Below, in pieces: positions 55,342 through 64,000 of a stretch of DNA of 64,000 bases. The stretch's first letter is position 1. Every line of letters begins with the position of its first letter. The position numbers and the translations under genes are program-made. The notes under the pieces were generated by a model. That model was not told the origin of the DNA. It saw only the letters and a list, made by a program, of their open reading frames with translations, and made no database searches. The stretch covers positions 744,001 to 808,000 of the forward strand of contig NZ_JASVDS010000002.1 of the NCBI RefSeq assembly GCF_030285365.1, in the 5' to 3' direction. This DNA comes from Roseateles subflavus (lineage in GTDB: Bacteria > Pseudomonadota > Gammaproteobacteria > Burkholderiales > Burkholderiaceae_C).

Positions 55342-56141
55342 GCGGACACCTCAACCCCCCCGGCGGCGCCTATGCGCTCGAGCTGCTGGACCTGCGCAAG
55401 CGCTTCGGCCGCAGCGAGATCATCCGCGGGGCGCAGCTGCAGGTGCGCGCGGGCGAGCGCGTCGCACTGATCGGCCCCAACGGCGCGGGCAAGTCCACGC
55501 TGTTCAACCTCATCAGCGGCCGCTTCGCGCCCACGAGCGGCGAGGTCCGCCTGCACGGCCGGCGCATCGACGGCCTGCCGCCCTACCAGATCAACCGGCT
55601 CGGGCTGGCGCGCAGCTTCCAGGTCTCCAACCTGTTCTCGCGCCTGTCGGTGTTCGAGAACATCCGCTGCGCGCTGCTGTGGTCCATGGGCTACCGCTAC
55701 AGCTTCTGGCACTTCCTGGCCGGGCTGGACGGGCTCAATGACCGCGTGGAGGAGCTGCTGGAGCAGATCCAGCTGGACCGGCGGCGCGACGTGCTGGCCA
55801 TGAACCTGACCTACGCCGAGGCGCGGGCGCTCGAGATCGGCATGACCATCGCGAGCGGGGCCTCGGTGATCCTGCTCGACGAGCCCACCGCGGGCATGAG
55901 CAAGAGCGAGACGCAGCGCTTCATCCAGCTCATCCGGCAGGTCACCGAGGGGCGCACGCTGCTCACGGTGGAGCACGACATGGGCGTGGTCTTCGGCCTG
56001 GCCGACCGCATCGCGGTGCTGGTCTACGGTGAGGTCATCGCCTTTGACACGCCCGAGGCCGTGCGCGCGGATGCCCGTGTGCAGCAGGCCTATCTGGGTT
56101 CGGTGCTGGCCGAGCAGGCGACGGCGGGAGCGACGGCATGA
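55338..56141 (+). CDS. livG: Branched-chain amino acid-type ABC ATPase LivG
   Basis: 267 aa from the GTG at 55338, which overlaps the livM stop. Walker A GPNGAGKST, LivG-type FAPTSGEVRLHG, Q-loop region ARSFQVSNLFSRLSVFENIR, Walker B SVILLDEPTAGM and the switch TVEHDMGVVFGLADRIAVL. The signature loop reads LTYAEARALEIGM, the relaxed form common in LivG. It pairs with LivF. Confidence 0.91.
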   Translation: MSGHLNPPGGAYALELLDLRKRFGRSEIIRGAQLQVRAGERVALIGPNGAGKSTLFNLISGRFAPTSGEVRLHGRRIDGLPPYQINRLGLARSFQVSNLFSRLSVFENIRCALLWSMGYRYSFWHFLAGLDGLNDRVEELLEQIQLDRRRDVLAMNLTYAEARALEIGMTIASGASVILLDEPTAGMSKSETQRFIQLIRQVTEGRTLLTVEHDMGVVFGLADRIAVLVYGEVIAFDTPEAVRADARVQQAYLGSVLAEQATAGATA

Positions 56142-56857
56142 ACTCCGAGAAGACAGGACGCCGCCTGGTGCTGGACAAGGTCCACGCCTTCTACGGCAAG
56201 AGCCACGTGCTGCACGGCGTGGACCTCGTGGTGCAGCCCGGCGAGATCGTCGCGCTGCTGGGCCGCAATGGCTCGGGGCGATCGACCACGGCCAAGACCA
56301 TCATGGGACTGGTGGATGGCACGGGCTCGGTGCGCTTCGGTGATCAGGAGCTGCTGGGGCGCAAGGCCTTCGAGGTGGCGCACGCCGGCATCGGCTACGT
56401 GCCGGAGAACCGCGACATCTTCCCGAAGCTGACGGTGCACCAGAACCTGCTCCTCGGTCAGAAGCGTGGTGCCAGGAACCCGCGCTGGAGCTTCGAGGAC
56501 ATGTACCGCATGTTCCCCCGACTCCTGGAGCGCCAGCACACCGAGGCCGGCGTGCTCTCGGGCGGTGAGCAGCAGATGCTGACGCTGTGCCGCACGCTCA
56601 TGGGCGACCCGGACCTGATCCTCATCGACGAGCCGACCGAGGGCCTGGCGCCGATGATCGTCGAGCTGGTGGCGCAGTACCTGCAGGAGCTCAAGCGCCG
56701 CGGGATCGCCGTGCTGCTGATCGAGCAGAAGCTGGCCATCGCGCTGGACATCGCCGAGCGCTGCTACGTCATGGGCCACGGGCGCATGGTCTTCGAGGGC
56801 ACGCCCGCCGATCTGCGGGCCAATGCCTACATCCGCAAGGAGTGGCTCGAGGTCTAG
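56138..56857 (+). CDS. livF: Branched-chain amino acid-type ABC ATPase LivF with Arg in Walker A
   Basis: 239 aa. LivF marks: VHAFYGKSHVLHGVDL, YVPENRDIFPKLTVHQNLLLG, signature VLSGGEQQMLTLCRTLM, Walker B LILIDEPTEGLAP and an EQKLAIAL switch region. The Walker A loop reads GRNGSGRSTT, so the usual lysine is Arg48 (codon CGA at 56279-56281). This may lower ATPase activity or be tolerated in this clade. The start overlaps the livG stop (ATGA). Last gene of the transporter. Confidence 0.89.
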   Translation: MNSEKTGRRLVLDKVHAFYGKSHVLHGVDLVVQPGEIVALLGRNGSGRSTTAKTIMGLVDGTGSVRFGDQELLGRKAFEVAHAGIGYVPENRDIFPKLTVHQNLLLGQKRGARNPRWSFEDMYRMFPRLLERQHTEAGVLSGGEQQMLTLCRTLMGDPDLILIDEPTEGLAPMIVELVAQYLQELKRRGIAVLLIEQKLAIALDIAERCYVMGHGRMVFEGTPADLRANAYIRKEWLEV

Positions 56858-57063
56858 GGCCCGGCCCGAGGGCGGCCTCACGACTGCGGCTTTCCCACCA
56901 CAGCCGGGCCGTGAGGAATCGGCGCCATCCCCTGCCTGAAGGGGCCAGGTCTTGCTTGCCCCTACCTTGAGGATGGTCTCGCCAGGCGGCCGGCGTTACA
57001 TTGTTTCCAGCCCGGTGAGGCAGCCCCTCGCCGGGGCCTCCGTTCACCACCGGCGCAGGGGGA
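56858..57063. other. Intergenic region after the liv transporter
   Basis: 206 bases. An imperfect hairpin pairs CCTCACG with CGTGAGG (about 56877-56916) just after livF, with no T-run. The rest is GC-rich without a clear promoter or coding frame. Confidence 0.45.
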
Positions 57064-57426
57064 ATGATGGAGAACGCAACGATGTCGATGCTGATGGGTG
57101 CCCTGGGCGGTCTGCTGCTGGGGCTCGTGGGGGCCGGCCTGTGGGCCTGGCAGAGCCAGAAGGCGCTGACGCAGCGCCTGGCCCAGGTGGACGCCGCGCG
57201 CCAGCAGCTCACCCAGCAGAACACCGCGGCCCGCCGCCAGATCGAGCAGCTGCAAAAGGAGCTCTCCGGCATGCGCCTGGCCGATGAGCGCGCCCATCAC
57301 CGCGTCGTGCATCACGAACCCCTGCCCGACACCGGTGACAGCGTCACGCCCGAGCTGCTGCCCGAGGACGAGCCCGAGCGCCCCAACGACGGCTTCGCGC
57401 CCACCCAGCTGCTCAACCGCGGCTGA
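57064..57426 (+). CDS. Small membrane-anchored coiled-coil protein, unknown function
   Basis: 120 aa. One transmembrane helix (LMGALGGLLLGLVGAGLWAW) is followed by a Gln-rich coiled coil (AQVDAARQQLTQQNTAARRQIEQLQKEL) and an acidic, Pro-rich tail. The ATG at 57064 and the next at 57067 both follow AGGGGGA. Resembles small envelope-tethering proteins; no family recognised. Confidence 0.65.
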   Translation: MMENATMSMLMGALGGLLLGLVGAGLWAWQSQKALTQRLAQVDAARQQLTQQNTAARRQIEQLQKELSGMRLADERAHHRVVHHEPLPDTGDSVTPELLPEDEPERPNDGFAPTQLLNRG

Positions 57427-57746
57427 GATCGCCGGGCCGGGAGGCCTGTGTTGCCGTGCGTGCCGCGCTGCACGCCGGCCTGTGCCCGATCCACTCGGGA
57501 TCGCTTCGTCACACCGCGGTGCTGCCACTCGCCGTACCATCGAGCCGCCCCATCGCCTGATCCTGCCGGATCCCGCCTGAAGCCCCTGGACGCGCCGCGC
57601 TCAGGGTTCTCCCCGGTCTGTCGCCGCTGGGACAGGAGGGGCGCCAGGGGTCTGCCTAGAATCGAACGATCGTTCTATTTCTGCGGCGCCATGACTCGCA
57701 TGACGGTCGCCGCAGCCCTCCACTGCACAAGGAAGGAAGCCCGCCC
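57427..57746. promoter_or_regulatory. fadB upstream region with a TetR-type operator candidate
   Basis: 320 bases without a gene. Near the end, GAACGATCGTTC (57664-57675) is a perfect 12-base palindrome of the kind bound by TetR/PsrA-type fatty acid regulators. It sits just after TAGAAT (57657-57662), a good -10 hexamer; no convincing -35 is seen. Binding there would block the promoter of the fadB operon. SD AAGGAAGGAAG precedes fadB. Confidence 0.6.
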
Positions 57747-59855
57747 ATGAGTGCCAGCTACGAGGTCCACGGCGCCGTTGCCGTGATCACCCTGAACAAC
57801 CCGCCGGTCAACGGCCTGGGCTATGCCACGCGCCGGGCGGTGGCCGAAGGCATCGACCAGGCGGAGGCGGACGCCGCCATCAAGGCCGTGGTCATCACCG
57901 GCGCCGGCAAGGCCTTCTCCGGCGGCGCCGACATCCGCGAGTTCGGCAGTCCCAAGGCGCTGGCCGAGCCCAATCTGCACTCGCTGATCGCCAAGGTCGA
58001 GGCCTGCAGCAAGCCGGTGATCGCGGCCATCCACACCGTCTGCATGGGCGGCGGGCTGGAGCTCTCGCTGGGCTGCCACTACCGCGTCGCGGCACCGGGC
58101 GCCAAGATCGCGCTGCCCGAGGTCAAGATCGGCCTGCTGCCGGGGGCCGGCGGGACGCAGCGCCTGCCGCGCGCGCTGGGCGTCGAGCCCGCGCTGAACA
58201 TGATCGTCAGCGGCGAGGCCGTCGAGAGCCAGCTGCTGGCGATGGTCCCGGGCCAGAAGCTCTTCGACAAGATCACCGGCAGCGATGTGCTGGGCGACGC
58301 GCTCGCGTTCGCCGAGACCGTCATTGCCAAGCACGCGGACGGCAGCCCGCTGCCCCGCGTGCGCGACCTCAAGGCCCGCCATGCCGAGCCGGACGCCTAC
58401 TTCCAGTTCGCCCGCAACATGGTCGCGGCCCAGGCGAAGAATTTCCCGGCGCCGCTGCGCTGCCTGGAGGCCGTGGCCGCCTCGGCATACAAGCCCTTCG
58501 ACGAGGGCCTCAAGGCCGAGCGCGAGGGCTTCCTCGCGCTCATGATGACGCCGGAGTCCAAGGCCCTGCGCCACGCCTTCTTCGCCGAGCGCGCCACCAG
58601 CAAGATCCCCGACGTGCCCGAGGACACGCCCAAGCGCGAGATCAAGAAGGTCGCGGTGATTGGCGCCGGCACCATGGGCGGCGGCATCAGCATGAACTTC
58701 CTGAATGCCGGCATCCCGGTGGTCCTCCTCGAGATGAAGCAGGAGGCCCTGGACCGCGGCATCGCCACGATCCGCAAGAACTACGAGGCCCAGGTCAAGA
58801 AGGGCAAGCTCAAGGAAGACAAGTACCAGCAGCGCATGGCCCTGCTGAGCACCACGCTGAGCTACGCCGAGATCGGCGATGCCGACCTGGTGATCGAGGC
58901 GGTCTTCGAGGACCTCGGCGTCAAGCAGCAGGTCTTCGAGCAGCTCGACGCGGTGATGAAGCCCGGCGCGATCCTCGCGTCCAACACCTCGACGCTGGAC
59001 GTCAACCGCATCGCCGCCTTCACGCGGCGTCCCGAGGACGTCATCGGCATGCACTTCTTCAGCCCGGCCAATGTGATGAAGCTGCTGGAGGTCGTGCGCG
59101 GCGCGAAGACGGCCAAGGACGTGCTCGCCACCGTGATGGCGCTGGGCAAGACCATCCGCAAGACCTGCGTGGTCTCGGGCGTGTGCGACGGTTTCATCGG
59201 CAACCGCATGATCGAGCAGTACAGCCGCCAGGCCGGCTTCCTGCTGGAGGAGGGCTGCACGCCGCAGCAGGTGGACAAGGCCGTCGAGAAGTTCGGCTTC
59301 GCGATGGGCCCCTTCCGCATGGGCGACCTCGCCGGCAACGACGTGGGCTGGTACATCCGCAAGCGCCGCTACCAGGAGAAGCCGCATCTGCGCTACTCGA
59401 TGACGGCCGACCTGCTGTGCGAGATGGGCCGCTTCGGTCAGAAGACCGGGGCCGGCTGGTACGACTACGCCGCCGGCAAGCGCGATGCGATTCCCTCGCC
59501 GGTCGTCGTGGAGATGATCGAGCAGCACCGGGCCGCGCAAGGCATCACGCCGCGCAAGATCAGCGACGAGGAGATCGTCCACCGCCTCGTGTTCTCGCTG
59601 GTCAACGAGGCCGCGCACATCCTGGAGGAGGGCATCGCCCTGCGCGCCTCCGACATCGACATGGTCTACCTTACCGGCTACGGCTTCCCGCTGTGGCGCG
59701 GCGGCCCCATGTGCTATGCCGACACCGTCGGCCTCTACAACGTGGTCGAGGCCATGAAGCGCTTCGCCCGCAATCCGCTCGACGATGCCAGCTTCTGGCA
59801 GCCCGCGCCGCTGATCCAGCGCCTCGTGGCCGAAGGCAAGTCATTCACCGAGTGA
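57747..59855 (+). CDS. fadB: Bifunctional enoyl-CoA hydratase/3-hydroxyacyl-CoA dehydrogenase, FadB/FadJ type
   Basis: Carries out two steps of beta-oxidation. 702 aa. The N-terminal crotonase domain shows [15 protein letters not shown] and [18 protein letters not shown], with the second catalytic glutamate in [14 protein letters not shown]. The dehydrogenase part begins near residue 300 with the NAD loop [11 protein letters not shown] and holds [13 protein letters not shown] and [18 protein letters not shown]. It resembles FadB/FadJ; the partner thiolase follows 16 bases later. Confidence 0.92.
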   Translation: MSASYEVHGAVAVITLNNPPVNGLGYATRRAVAEGIDQAEADAAIKAVVITGAGKAFSGGADIREFGSPKALAEPNLHSLIAKVEACSKPVIAAIHTVCMGGGLELSLGCHYRVAAPGAKIALPEVKIGLLPGAGGTQRLPRALGVEPALNMIVSGEAVESQLLAMVPGQKLFDKITGSDVLGDALAFAETVIAKHADGSPLPRVRDLKARHAEPDAYFQFARNMVAAQAKNFPAPLRCLEAVAASAYKPFDEGLKAEREGFLALMMTPESKALRHAFFAERATSKIPDVPEDTPKREIKKVAVIGAGTMGGGISMNFLNAGIPVVLLEMKQEALDRGIATIRKNYEAQVKKGKLKEDKYQQRMALLSTTLSYAEIGDADLVIEAVFEDLGVKQQVFEQLDAVMKPGAILASNTSTLDVNRIAAFTRRPEDVIGMHFFSPANVMKLLEVVRGAKTAKDVLATVMALGKTIRKTCVVSGVCDGFIGNRMIEQYSRQAGFLLEEGCTPQQVDKAVEKFGFAMGPFRMGDLAGNDVGWYIRKRRYQEKPHLRYSMTADLLCEMGRFGQKTGAGWYDYAAGKRDAIPSPVVVEMIEQHRAAQGITPRKISDEEIVHRLVFSLVNEAAHILEEGIALRASDIDMVYLTGYGFPLWRGGPMCYADTVGLYNVVEAMKRFARNPLDDASFWQPAPLIQRLVAEGKSFTE

Positions 59856-59871
59856 GCGAGGACGTTCCATC

Positions 59872-61047
59872 ATGAGTCAAGCACTGATTGTTTCCACCGC
59901 CCGCACGGCCCTGACCAAGAGCTGGAAGGGCGCCTTCAACATGACCCATGGCGCCACGCTGGGCGGGCATGTGGTCCAGGCGGCCGTCGAGCGCGCGGGC
60001 GTCGCGCCCGATGCCATTGAGGATGTGCTGATGGGCTGCGCCTTCCCCGAAGGCGCCACGGGCAACAACATCGCCCGGCAGATCGCGCTGCGTGCCGGCC
60101 TGCCGGTCAGCGTCGCCGGCCTGACCGTCAACCGCTTCTGCTCCAGCGGCCTGCAGACCATCGCCATGGCCGCGCAGCGCATCATCGCCGGCGAGGGCGA
60201 TGTCTACGTGGCCGGCGGGGTGGAGAGCATCTCCTGCGTGCAGCAGGAAATGAACAAGCACATGATCCGCGAGAGCTGGCTGGCCAAGCACAAGCCCGAG
60301 ATCTACTGGAGCATGCTCGAGACCGCCGAGACCGTGGCCAAGCGCTACGGCATCTCCCGCGAGCGCATGGACCACTACGGTGCGTCCAGCCAGCAGAAGG
60401 CCTGCGCGGCGCAGGCGGCGGGTCTCTTCAAGGACGAGATCGCACCCCTGACCGTCACCGCGGGCGTCGTCGACAAGGTCCAGGGCCTGATGACGCGCGA
60501 AGTGACCGTCAGCGCCGACGAGGGCCTGCGCGAGGGCACGACCTACGAGGGCATCAAGGACCTGCGCTCGGCCATGCCTGGCGGCGTGGTGAGCGCCGGC
60601 AATGCGAGCCAGTTCTCGGACGGCGCGGGCGCCTGCGTGCTGGCCAGCGAGCGCTACGCCCAGCAGCATGGCCTGAAGCCGCTGGGGCGCTTCCTTGGCT
60701 TCGCCGTGGCCGGTTGCGAGCCCGATGAAATGGGCATCGGCCCGGTGTTCGCGATCCCCAAGGTGCTCCAGCGCCTGGGCCTCACGGTGCAGGACATCGA
60801 CCTGTGGGAGCTCAACGAGGCCTTCGCCGTGCAGGTGCTCTACTGCGCCGACACGCTGGGCATCCCGATGGACCGCCTGAACGTCAATGGCGGCGCCATC
60901 GCGGTGGGGCATCCCTACGGCATGTCGGGCCAGCGCCTGACGGGCCACGCCCTGATCGAGGGCCGCCGTCGCGGCGCCAAGCGCGTGTGCGTCACCATGT
61001 GCATCGGCGGTGGCATGGGCGCTGCGGGCGTCTTCGAGGTGCTCTGA
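59872..61047 (+). CDS. fadA: Acetyl-CoA acyltransferase (3-ketoacyl-CoA thiolase)
   Basis: Cleaves 3-ketoacyl-CoA with CoA, the last step of beta-oxidation. 391 aa. Active-site Cys in [10 protein letters not shown], the His in [10 protein letters not shown] and the second Cys in [10 protein letters not shown]. Other marks: [27 protein letters not shown]. It sits directly behind fadB, which fixes its role over PhaA-like biosynthesis. Confidence 0.92.
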   Translation: MSQALIVSTARTALTKSWKGAFNMTHGATLGGHVVQAAVERAGVAPDAIEDVLMGCAFPEGATGNNIARQIALRAGLPVSVAGLTVNRFCSSGLQTIAMAAQRIIAGEGDVYVAGGVESISCVQQEMNKHMIRESWLAKHKPEIYWSMLETAETVAKRYGISRERMDHYGASSQQKACAAQAAGLFKDEIAPLTVTAGVVDKVQGLMTREVTVSADEGLREGTTYEGIKDLRSAMPGGVVSAGNASQFSDGAGACVLASERYAQQHGLKPLGRFLGFAVAGCEPDEMGIGPVFAIPKVLQRLGLTVQDIDLWELNEAFAVQVLYCADTLGIPMDRLNVNGGAIAVGHPYGMSGQRLTGHALIEGRRRGAKRVCVTMCIGGGMGAAGVFEVL

Positions 61048-61112
61048 CGCCCCGCCCGGGCGGCGCCATGCGGGCGCCGCCCTTGTCTTGACCACCCCGG
61101 CCCGGAGCTGCC

Positions 61113-61529
61113 ATGGAACTGGACCTCGCCACGCTGCAGGGCTTCATCGCCCGTTCCCCCTTCATGGTCGAGCTGGGCGTGCAGGCCGTGGCGGTGGAGG
61201 CCGGCCGCGTGCGCACCCGCCTGGACATCCGCGAGGCCCTGCGCCAGCACACGGGCCTCGTGCATGCGGGCGTGCTGGCCTCGCTGGCCGACCACAGCAT
61301 GGGCTCCGCGGCGCAGACCCTGGCCCCCGAGGGGCAGTGGGTGCTGACGGCCGAGCTCAAGACCAGCCTGCTGCGAGGTGCACGCGGCCAGTGGCTGGCG
61401 TGCGAGGCGTGGGTGCTCAAGGCGGGTCGCCAGCTGAGCTTCACCGAGGCCGAGGTGCATGCGGTGGACGGCGATACGCGCACCCTCGTGATGAAGGCCT
61501 CGGCCACCATGGCGCTCACGGCCGCCTGA
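61113..61529 (+). CDS. PaaI-like hotdog thioesterase
   Basis: 138 aa. PaaI-type hotdog fold with the LVHAGVLASLADHSMGSAAQTL block that carries the catalytic Asp, then a conserved LKTSLLRGARGQWLACEA strand. Likely hydrolyses an acyl- or aryl-CoA to free blocked CoA. It lies in the beta-oxidation cluster between thiolase and acyl-CoA dehydrogenase. Confidence 0.85.
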   Translation: MELDLATLQGFIARSPFMVELGVQAVAVEAGRVRTRLDIREALRQHTGLVHAGVLASLADHSMGSAAQTLAPEGQWVLTAELKTSLLRGARGQWLACEAWVLKAGRQLSFTEAEVHAVDGDTRTLVMKASATMALTAA

Positions 61530-61560
61530 GCCGGCGCCGCAACGATTGCTGGAGATCGCC

Positions 61561-63381
61561 ATGCGCGACACCCTCGACTTCCTGCTCCACGACTGGCTCA
61601 AGTCCGAATCGCTGAACCAGCGCGAGCGCTTCGCGGACCACAGCCGCGAGACCTTCGACGCGGTGCTGGACACCTGCGAGCGCATCGCCCGCGAGAAGTT
61701 CGCCCCCGTCAACCGCCTGGTCGATGTGCAGGAGCCGCATTTCGACGGCGAGCGCGTGCACCTGCCCGAGGCCACGCGCGAGGCGCTGGACGCCTACGTC
61801 GAGTCCGGCATGCTCAGCGCGGCGCAGGACTATGCGCACGGCGGCATGCAGCTGCCCTGCACGGTGGAGATGGCCGCGAATGCCTTCTTCAGCAAGGCCA
61901 GCGTGGCCCTGGGCGGCTACGCCATGCTCACCAACGGCAATGCCAATCTGCTGATGGCGCACGGCACCGAGCGGCAGCGTGAGGTCTTTGCGAAGGCCGA
62001 GTTCGAGGGCCGGTGGTTTGGCACCATGTGCCTGTCGGAGCCGCAGGCGGGCTCCTCGCTGTCCGACGTGGCGACGCGCGCCGAGCCCGATGGCGCCGAC
62101 TTCGAGGCCGACGCCCTCGGCCCGCGCTACCGCCTGCGCGGCCACAAGATGTGGATCTCCGGCGGTGAGCACGAGCTGCGCGAGAACATCATCCACCTCG
62201 TGCTGGCCAAGATCCCCGGTCCCGACGGCAAGCTGCCGCCCGGCGTGCGGGGCATCTCACTGTTCATCGTGCCCAAGTGGCTGGTGGGCGCCGACGGGCG
62301 GCTCACGGGCGAGCGCAACGACGTCGTGCTGGCCGGGCTCAACCACAAGCTGGGCTATCGCGGCACCACCAACTGCCTGCTGAACTTCGGCGAGGGCCGG
62401 CATGCGCCGCGTGGGCAGGGCGGGGCCGTCGGCTATCGCGTCGGGGCGCCGGGCGAGGGCCTCAAGGCCATGTTCCACATGATGAACGAGGCCCGCATCG
62501 GCGTGGGCCTGGGCGCCACCATGCTCGGCTATGCGGGCTACGAGGCCAGCCTCGCCTACGCGCGCCAGCGCCCGCAGGGCCGCCCGATGACGGCGGCGGG
62601 CAAGGACGCGGCGTCGCCGCAGCGGCCCATCATCGAGCACGCGGACGTCAAACGCATGCTGCTGGCGCAGAAGAGCTACGTCGAGGGCGCGCTGGCGCTG
62701 GAGCTGTTCTGCGCGCGCCTGGTCGATGAGCATCACACCGCCGAGCCCGAGGGCGCCGCGCGTGCGCGCCTGCTGCTCGAGGTGCTGATCCCGATTGCGA
62801 AGAGCTGGCCGAGCGAGTGGTGCCTGGAGGCCAATTCGCTGGCGATCCAGGTGCTGGGCGGCTACGGCTACACGCGCGACTTCCCGGTGGAGCAGTACTG
62901 GCGCGACAACCGCCTGAACATGATCCATGAGGGCACGCACGGCATCCAGGCGCTGGACCTGCTGGGCCGCAAGGTGGTGATGGAAGGCGGCGCGGCGCTG
63001 ATGGCGCTGGCGCAGCGCATCAACGAGACCATCACGGCGGCCGGCCAGGTGCCAGGTCTTGCCGAAGCGGCGAACCAGCTCGCGCAGGCGCTGGCGCAGG
63101 TCGGGGCCGCCACCAAGGCCGCCTGGTCCACGGGCGAGCCCGAGGCCGCGCTGGCCAATGCCACGCCCTATCTCCAGGCCTTCGGCCACACCGTGCTGGC
63201 CTGGATCTGGCTGGACGTGGTGCTGGCGCTCCGGGCCGACGATGGCAGCGACTTCGCGCAGGGCAAGCGCGCGGCGCAGCGCTACTTCTTCGCCTACGAG
63301 CTGCCCCGCATCAGCGCCTGGCTGGCCGTGGTGCAGCGCCGCGAGGCGCTGTGCCGCGACATGCAGGACGCCTGGTTCTGA
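61561..63381 (+). CDS. Acyl-CoA dehydrogenase, DmdC/FadE-like long form
   Basis: 606 aa, longer than the classical 380-aa type, as in FadE and DmdC-like dehydrogenases. FAD/substrate segments: MCLSEPQAGSSLSDVATRA, KMWISGGEH, and catalytic region VLGGYGYTRDFPVEQYWRDNRLNMIHEGTHGIQALDLL. Extra C-terminal helices follow. Oxidises acyl-CoA to enoyl-CoA using an electron-transfer flavoprotein. The ATG at 61561 has GGAG at the correct spacing; an in-frame TTG upstream is rejected. Confidence 0.9.
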   Translation: MRDTLDFLLHDWLKSESLNQRERFADHSRETFDAVLDTCERIAREKFAPVNRLVDVQEPHFDGERVHLPEATREALDAYVESGMLSAAQDYAHGGMQLPCTVEMAANAFFSKASVALGGYAMLTNGNANLLMAHGTERQREVFAKAEFEGRWFGTMCLSEPQAGSSLSDVATRAEPDGADFEADALGPRYRLRGHKMWISGGEHELRENIIHLVLAKIPGPDGKLPPGVRGISLFIVPKWLVGADGRLTGERNDVVLAGLNHKLGYRGTTNCLLNFGEGRHAPRGQGGAVGYRVGAPGEGLKAMFHMMNEARIGVGLGATMLGYAGYEASLAYARQRPQGRPMTAAGKDAASPQRPIIEHADVKRMLLAQKSYVEGALALELFCARLVDEHHTAEPEGAARARLLLEVLIPIAKSWPSEWCLEANSLAIQVLGGYGYTRDFPVEQYWRDNRLNMIHEGTHGIQALDLLGRKVVMEGGAALMALAQRINETITAAGQVPGLAEAANQLAQALAQVGAATKAAWSTGEPEAALANATPYLQAFGHTVLAWIWLDVVLALRADDGSDFAQGKRAAQRYFFAYELPRISAWLAVVQRREALCRDMQDAWF

Positions 63382-63415
63382 CCCGACCCCATTCGAGACT
63401 TCAAGGAGACACGCC

Positions 63416-64000
63416 ATGAGCACCAAGGTGCAGGACCTGTTCGACCTCAGCGGCCAGGTGGCCCTGGTCACCGGCGGATCGCGCGGCCTCGGCCTGCAGA
63501 TCGCTGAAAGCCTGGGCGAGGCCGGCGCGAAGGTCATGCTCAGCTCGCGCAAGGCCAAGGACCTGGAGGAGGCCGTGGCCCACCTGCAGGCCCGCGGCAT
63601 CGACGCGCGCTGGATCGCCGCGGACGCCGCCGACGAGACCCAGGCCCGCGGCATCGTCGAGCAGACGATGGAGCGCCTCGGCCAGATCGACATCCTCGTG
63701 AACAACGCCGGCGCCACCTGGGGCGCCCCGGCCGAGGAGCATCCGCTGGAGGCCTGGGACAAGGTGATGGACCTCAACATCCGCAGCCTCTTCGTGATGA
63801 GCCAGGCCGTGGCCCAGGCCAGCATGATTCCGCGCCGCAGCGGCCGCATCATCAACGTGGCCTCCATCGCCGGGCTGGGCGGGAATCCGTCGATGATGAA
63901 GACGATCGCCTACAACACCAGCAAGGGCGCGGCCGTGAACTTCACGCGGGCGCTGGCCGGCGAGTGGGGGCGCTACGGCATCACCGTCAACGCGCTGGCG
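63416..64000 (+). CDS. Short-chain dehydrogenase/reductase, truncated by the window edge
   Basis: The first 195 codons of an SDR. Cofactor loop VTGGSRGLGL, NNAGATWGAP, and the catalytic YNTSKGA. The C-terminal part, including the substrate loop, is beyond the window. Follows the acyl-CoA dehydrogenase by 34 bases with AAGGAGACACGCC upstream, so it belongs to the beta-oxidation operon. A 3-oxoacyl or 3-hydroxyacyl reductase role is the likely one. Confidence 0.9.
   Translation, partial: MSTKVQDLFDLSGQVALVTGGSRGLGLQIAESLGEAGAKVMLSSRKAKDLEEAVAHLQARGIDARWIAADAADETQARGIVEQTMERLGQIDILVNNAGATWGAPAEEHPLEAWDKVMDLNIRSLFVMSQAVAQASMIPRRSGRIINVASIAGLGGNPSMMKTIAYNTSKGAAVNFTRALAGEWGRYGITVNALA

Overview
This is a high-GC stretch of chromosome with strongly G/C-biased third codon positions. 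The gene content points to a free-living betaproteobacterium of the Burkholderiales, probably near the Rubrivivax/Leptothrix/Roseateles lineage; that placement is inference from gene order and protein style, not from a marker gene. Supporting features are a lipoyl-domain-fused dihydrolipoamide dehydrogenase, class I PHA synthase with phaA and phaB, SorAB-type sulfite dehydrogenase, glnA-ntrB-ntrC with a sigma-54 promoter, and mosaic intergenic inverted repeats. No rRNA, tRNA, CRISPR array, prophage or insertion sequence was seen. Apart from one frameshifted small gene (about 6.7 kb) and a gene cut by the right edge, the genes look intact.

Layout. 0.1-6.4 kb: pyruvate dehydrogenase operon aceE-aceF-lpdA ending in a strong terminator. 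6.6-8.2 kb: a broken small ORF, then a CheY-like regulator and a secreted alpha/beta hydrolase on the minus strand. 8.5-10.8 kb: a J-like membrane protein, a lipoprotein and a J-domain membrane protein packed together. 11.0-13.7 kb: LiaF-like membrane proteins and two exported proteins of unknown function. 13.8-16.8 kb: sulfite dehydrogenase sorAB, divergent from a PhnD-like/rhodanese fusion. 17.0-22.0 kb: an M35-type secreted protease, an HDOD protein and a LapG/LapD biofilm-switch pair. 22.0-24.3 kb: Nudix hydrolase, maleylacetoacetate isomerase, PgeF-type oxidase and a small membrane protein. 24.3-28.9 kb: phaC-phaA-phaB with a notable phaC promoter, then a mosaic inverted repeat. 28.9-35.4 kb: IclR regulator, AIM24 protein, a three-gene envelope-type operon (beta-propeller, polysaccharide deacetylase, fatty acid hydroxylase), an EI24 membrane protein and a molybdopterin-binding protein.

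35.4-40.4 kb: nitrogen regulation (glnA, a small exported protein, ntrB, ntrC) with NtrC-like sites and a near-consensus sigma-54 promoter. 40.5-45.5 kb: metallo-beta-lactamase-fold hydrolase, peptide deformylase, a large FecR/DUF6600-like secreted protein, and a tesA/ybbA divergent pair. 45.5-49.7 kb: tandem terminator repeats, a parvulin, bolA, yciB, and translationally coupled msrB-selO. 49.8-56.9 kb: acyl-CoA ligase and a full branched-chain amino acid-type ABC importer. 57.0-64.0 kb: a coiled-coil membrane protein and a fatty acid beta-oxidation operon (fadB, thiolase, thioesterase, acyl-CoA dehydrogenase, SDR).

How it fits together. Acetyl-CoA is the hub: PDH makes it, the beta-oxidation genes release it from fatty acids, and phaA/phaB/phaC store it as polyhydroxybutyrate. 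A sigma-54-like site upstream of phaC, together with ntrBC about 14 kb away, suggests that storage may be tied to nitrogen limitation. Oxidant and sulfur handling (MsrB, SelO, SorAB, the rhodanese fusion) and c-di-GMP adhesion control (LapD/LapG) are secondary themes.
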